NCBI GenBank assembly: GCA_025996695.1
Contig: BNTP01000136.1
Span: 1 to 6,083 of the forward strand
DNA from: Bacteroidia bacterium
GTDB taxonomy: Bacteria; Bacteroidota; Bacteroidia; Bacteroidales; Azobacteroidaceae
Length of the DNA stretch: 6,083 nucleotides
Reading direction: 5' to 3'
A model generated the notes under the pieces. That model was not told the DNA's origin and searched no databases. It saw only the letters and a list, made by a program, of their open reading frames with translations. Below are positions 5,872 through 6,083 of this stretch, piece by piece. Every line of letters begins with the position of its first letter. Positions within the stretch are counted from its first letter, which is position 1. A program made the position numbers and the translations under genes.

Positions 5872-5912
5872 TTAAACCTGTTAAGTCTTGAAGACTTAAC
5901 AGGTTTTATTTA
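5872..5912. repeat. Palindromic repeat element, copy 2
   Basis: The 16-base arms at 5874-5889 and 5891-5906 are identical to those of the copy at 4409-4449, here around a central G at 5890. The flanking TT and TATTTA match as well, giving 40 of 41 identical bases in direct orientation 1463 bases apart. It stands just upstream of the ATPase promoter. It may be a dispersed hairpin element, a terminator of a gene to the right, or a regulator site. Confidence 0.88.
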
Positions 5913-6007
5913 GAGTTTGTCCATACAGTCCGTCCTTTATATTTTTGAAAGACTTTGCCCCGTTCAAACTTCTCGTGCCCAGAGAAAAAGCAACCGTTTT
6001 TTGTCAT
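5906..6007 (-). CDS. Possible 33-residue ORF, unrecognised
   Basis: An ATG at 6007 opens 33 codons beginning MTKNGCFFSGHEKF and ending VWTNSK, with TAA inside the right edge of palindrome copy 2. The product would be small, basic and without a membrane segment. I recognise no family. A TGA lies in frame just upstream, there is no TAnnTTTG box at a sensible distance, and the frame could be chance or the end of a decayed gene. The position of the palindrome at its stop would suit a terminator, which is the main reason to list it. Confidence 0.15.
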   Translation of the reverse strand: MTKNGCFFSGHEKFERGKVFQKYKGRTVWTNSK

Positions 6008-6033
6008 ATTTTGAGTTCATCTGCCTTCAAAAC

Positions 6034-6056
6034 ATTTTTTGACCCTATTTTTTGAC
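6034..6056. repeat. Pair of 10-bp direct repeats
   Basis: ATTTTTTGAC occurs at 6034-6043 and again at 6047-6056, spaced by one and a third helical turns start to start. The region is strongly T-rich, so chance is a real possibility. It could also mark paired protein-binding sites upstream of a gene. The stretch 5913-6083 otherwise shows no secure gene. Confidence 0.3.
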
Positions 6057-6083
6057 TTTTTCGAACCGTCAAGACATAATTCA

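Noticed and set aside
4409..5912. CRISPR array
   Set aside because: Only two repeat copies exist, they are perfect palindromes, and 1.4 kb with a full gene lies between them. There are no spacers or cas genes.
4409..5912. Insertion sequence or transposon ends formed by the two palindromes
   Set aside because: There is no transposase between them, the copies are direct rather than inverted ends, and no target-site duplication is visible. A recombination cassette is the most I can support.
5913..6083. Plus-strand open frame ending near 6054
   Set aside because: The translation is Phe- and Ser-rich and AT-driven, has no credible start and matches nothing I recognise.

Overview
The window reads as chromosomal DNA of a Bacteroidota bacterium, probably of the order Bacteroidales. 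Three things point there: promoters of the TAnnTTTG type stand just upstream of all four complete genes, the leaders are A-rich without a strong Shine-Dalgarno, and there is a fragment of a type IX secretion (T9SS) C-terminal sorting domain. No species can be named from the sequence alone.

All genes lie on the minus strand, so the window is best read from right to left. At the right end (5913-6083) is sequence with no convincing gene. Next is a 33-nt near-perfect palindrome (copy 2, core 5874-5906), a promoter, and a gene for an AAA ATPase with a DUF4143 C-terminal part (4568-5794). The stop codon of that gene runs directly into the last 35 codons of a T9SS type A sorting domain whose protein body is missing (4464-4571). 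A second copy of the palindrome follows (copy 1, core 4411-4443). Then come pta (phosphate acetyltransferase, 3338-4342), asnB (glutamine-hydrolysing asparagine synthetase, 1437-3116) and serC (phosphoserine aminotransferase, 277-1344). Each has its own promoter, so they look like separate transcription units rather than an operon. The left end (1-276) has no gene. It holds a stack of repeat-like elements: a palindrome at the edge, a 71% GC segment, a run of 12 C and a decayed 28-nt inverted repeat.

The three metabolic genes are ordinary housekeeping functions: acetyl-CoA/acetyl phosphate interconversion, and serine (and vitamin B6) and asparagine synthesis. They share central carbon and amino-group metabolism but no single pathway. 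The usual Bacteroidales partners, ackA beside pta and serA beside serC, are not seen here.

The unusual part is 4409-5912. There an accessory ATPase gene and an orphan T9SS tail sit between two direct copies of a palindromic element, and each copy stands just upstream of a promoter. This looks like a small region of gene gain and loss inserted next to pta. I do not see evidence for a complete new defence, mobile or RNA-based system in this window.
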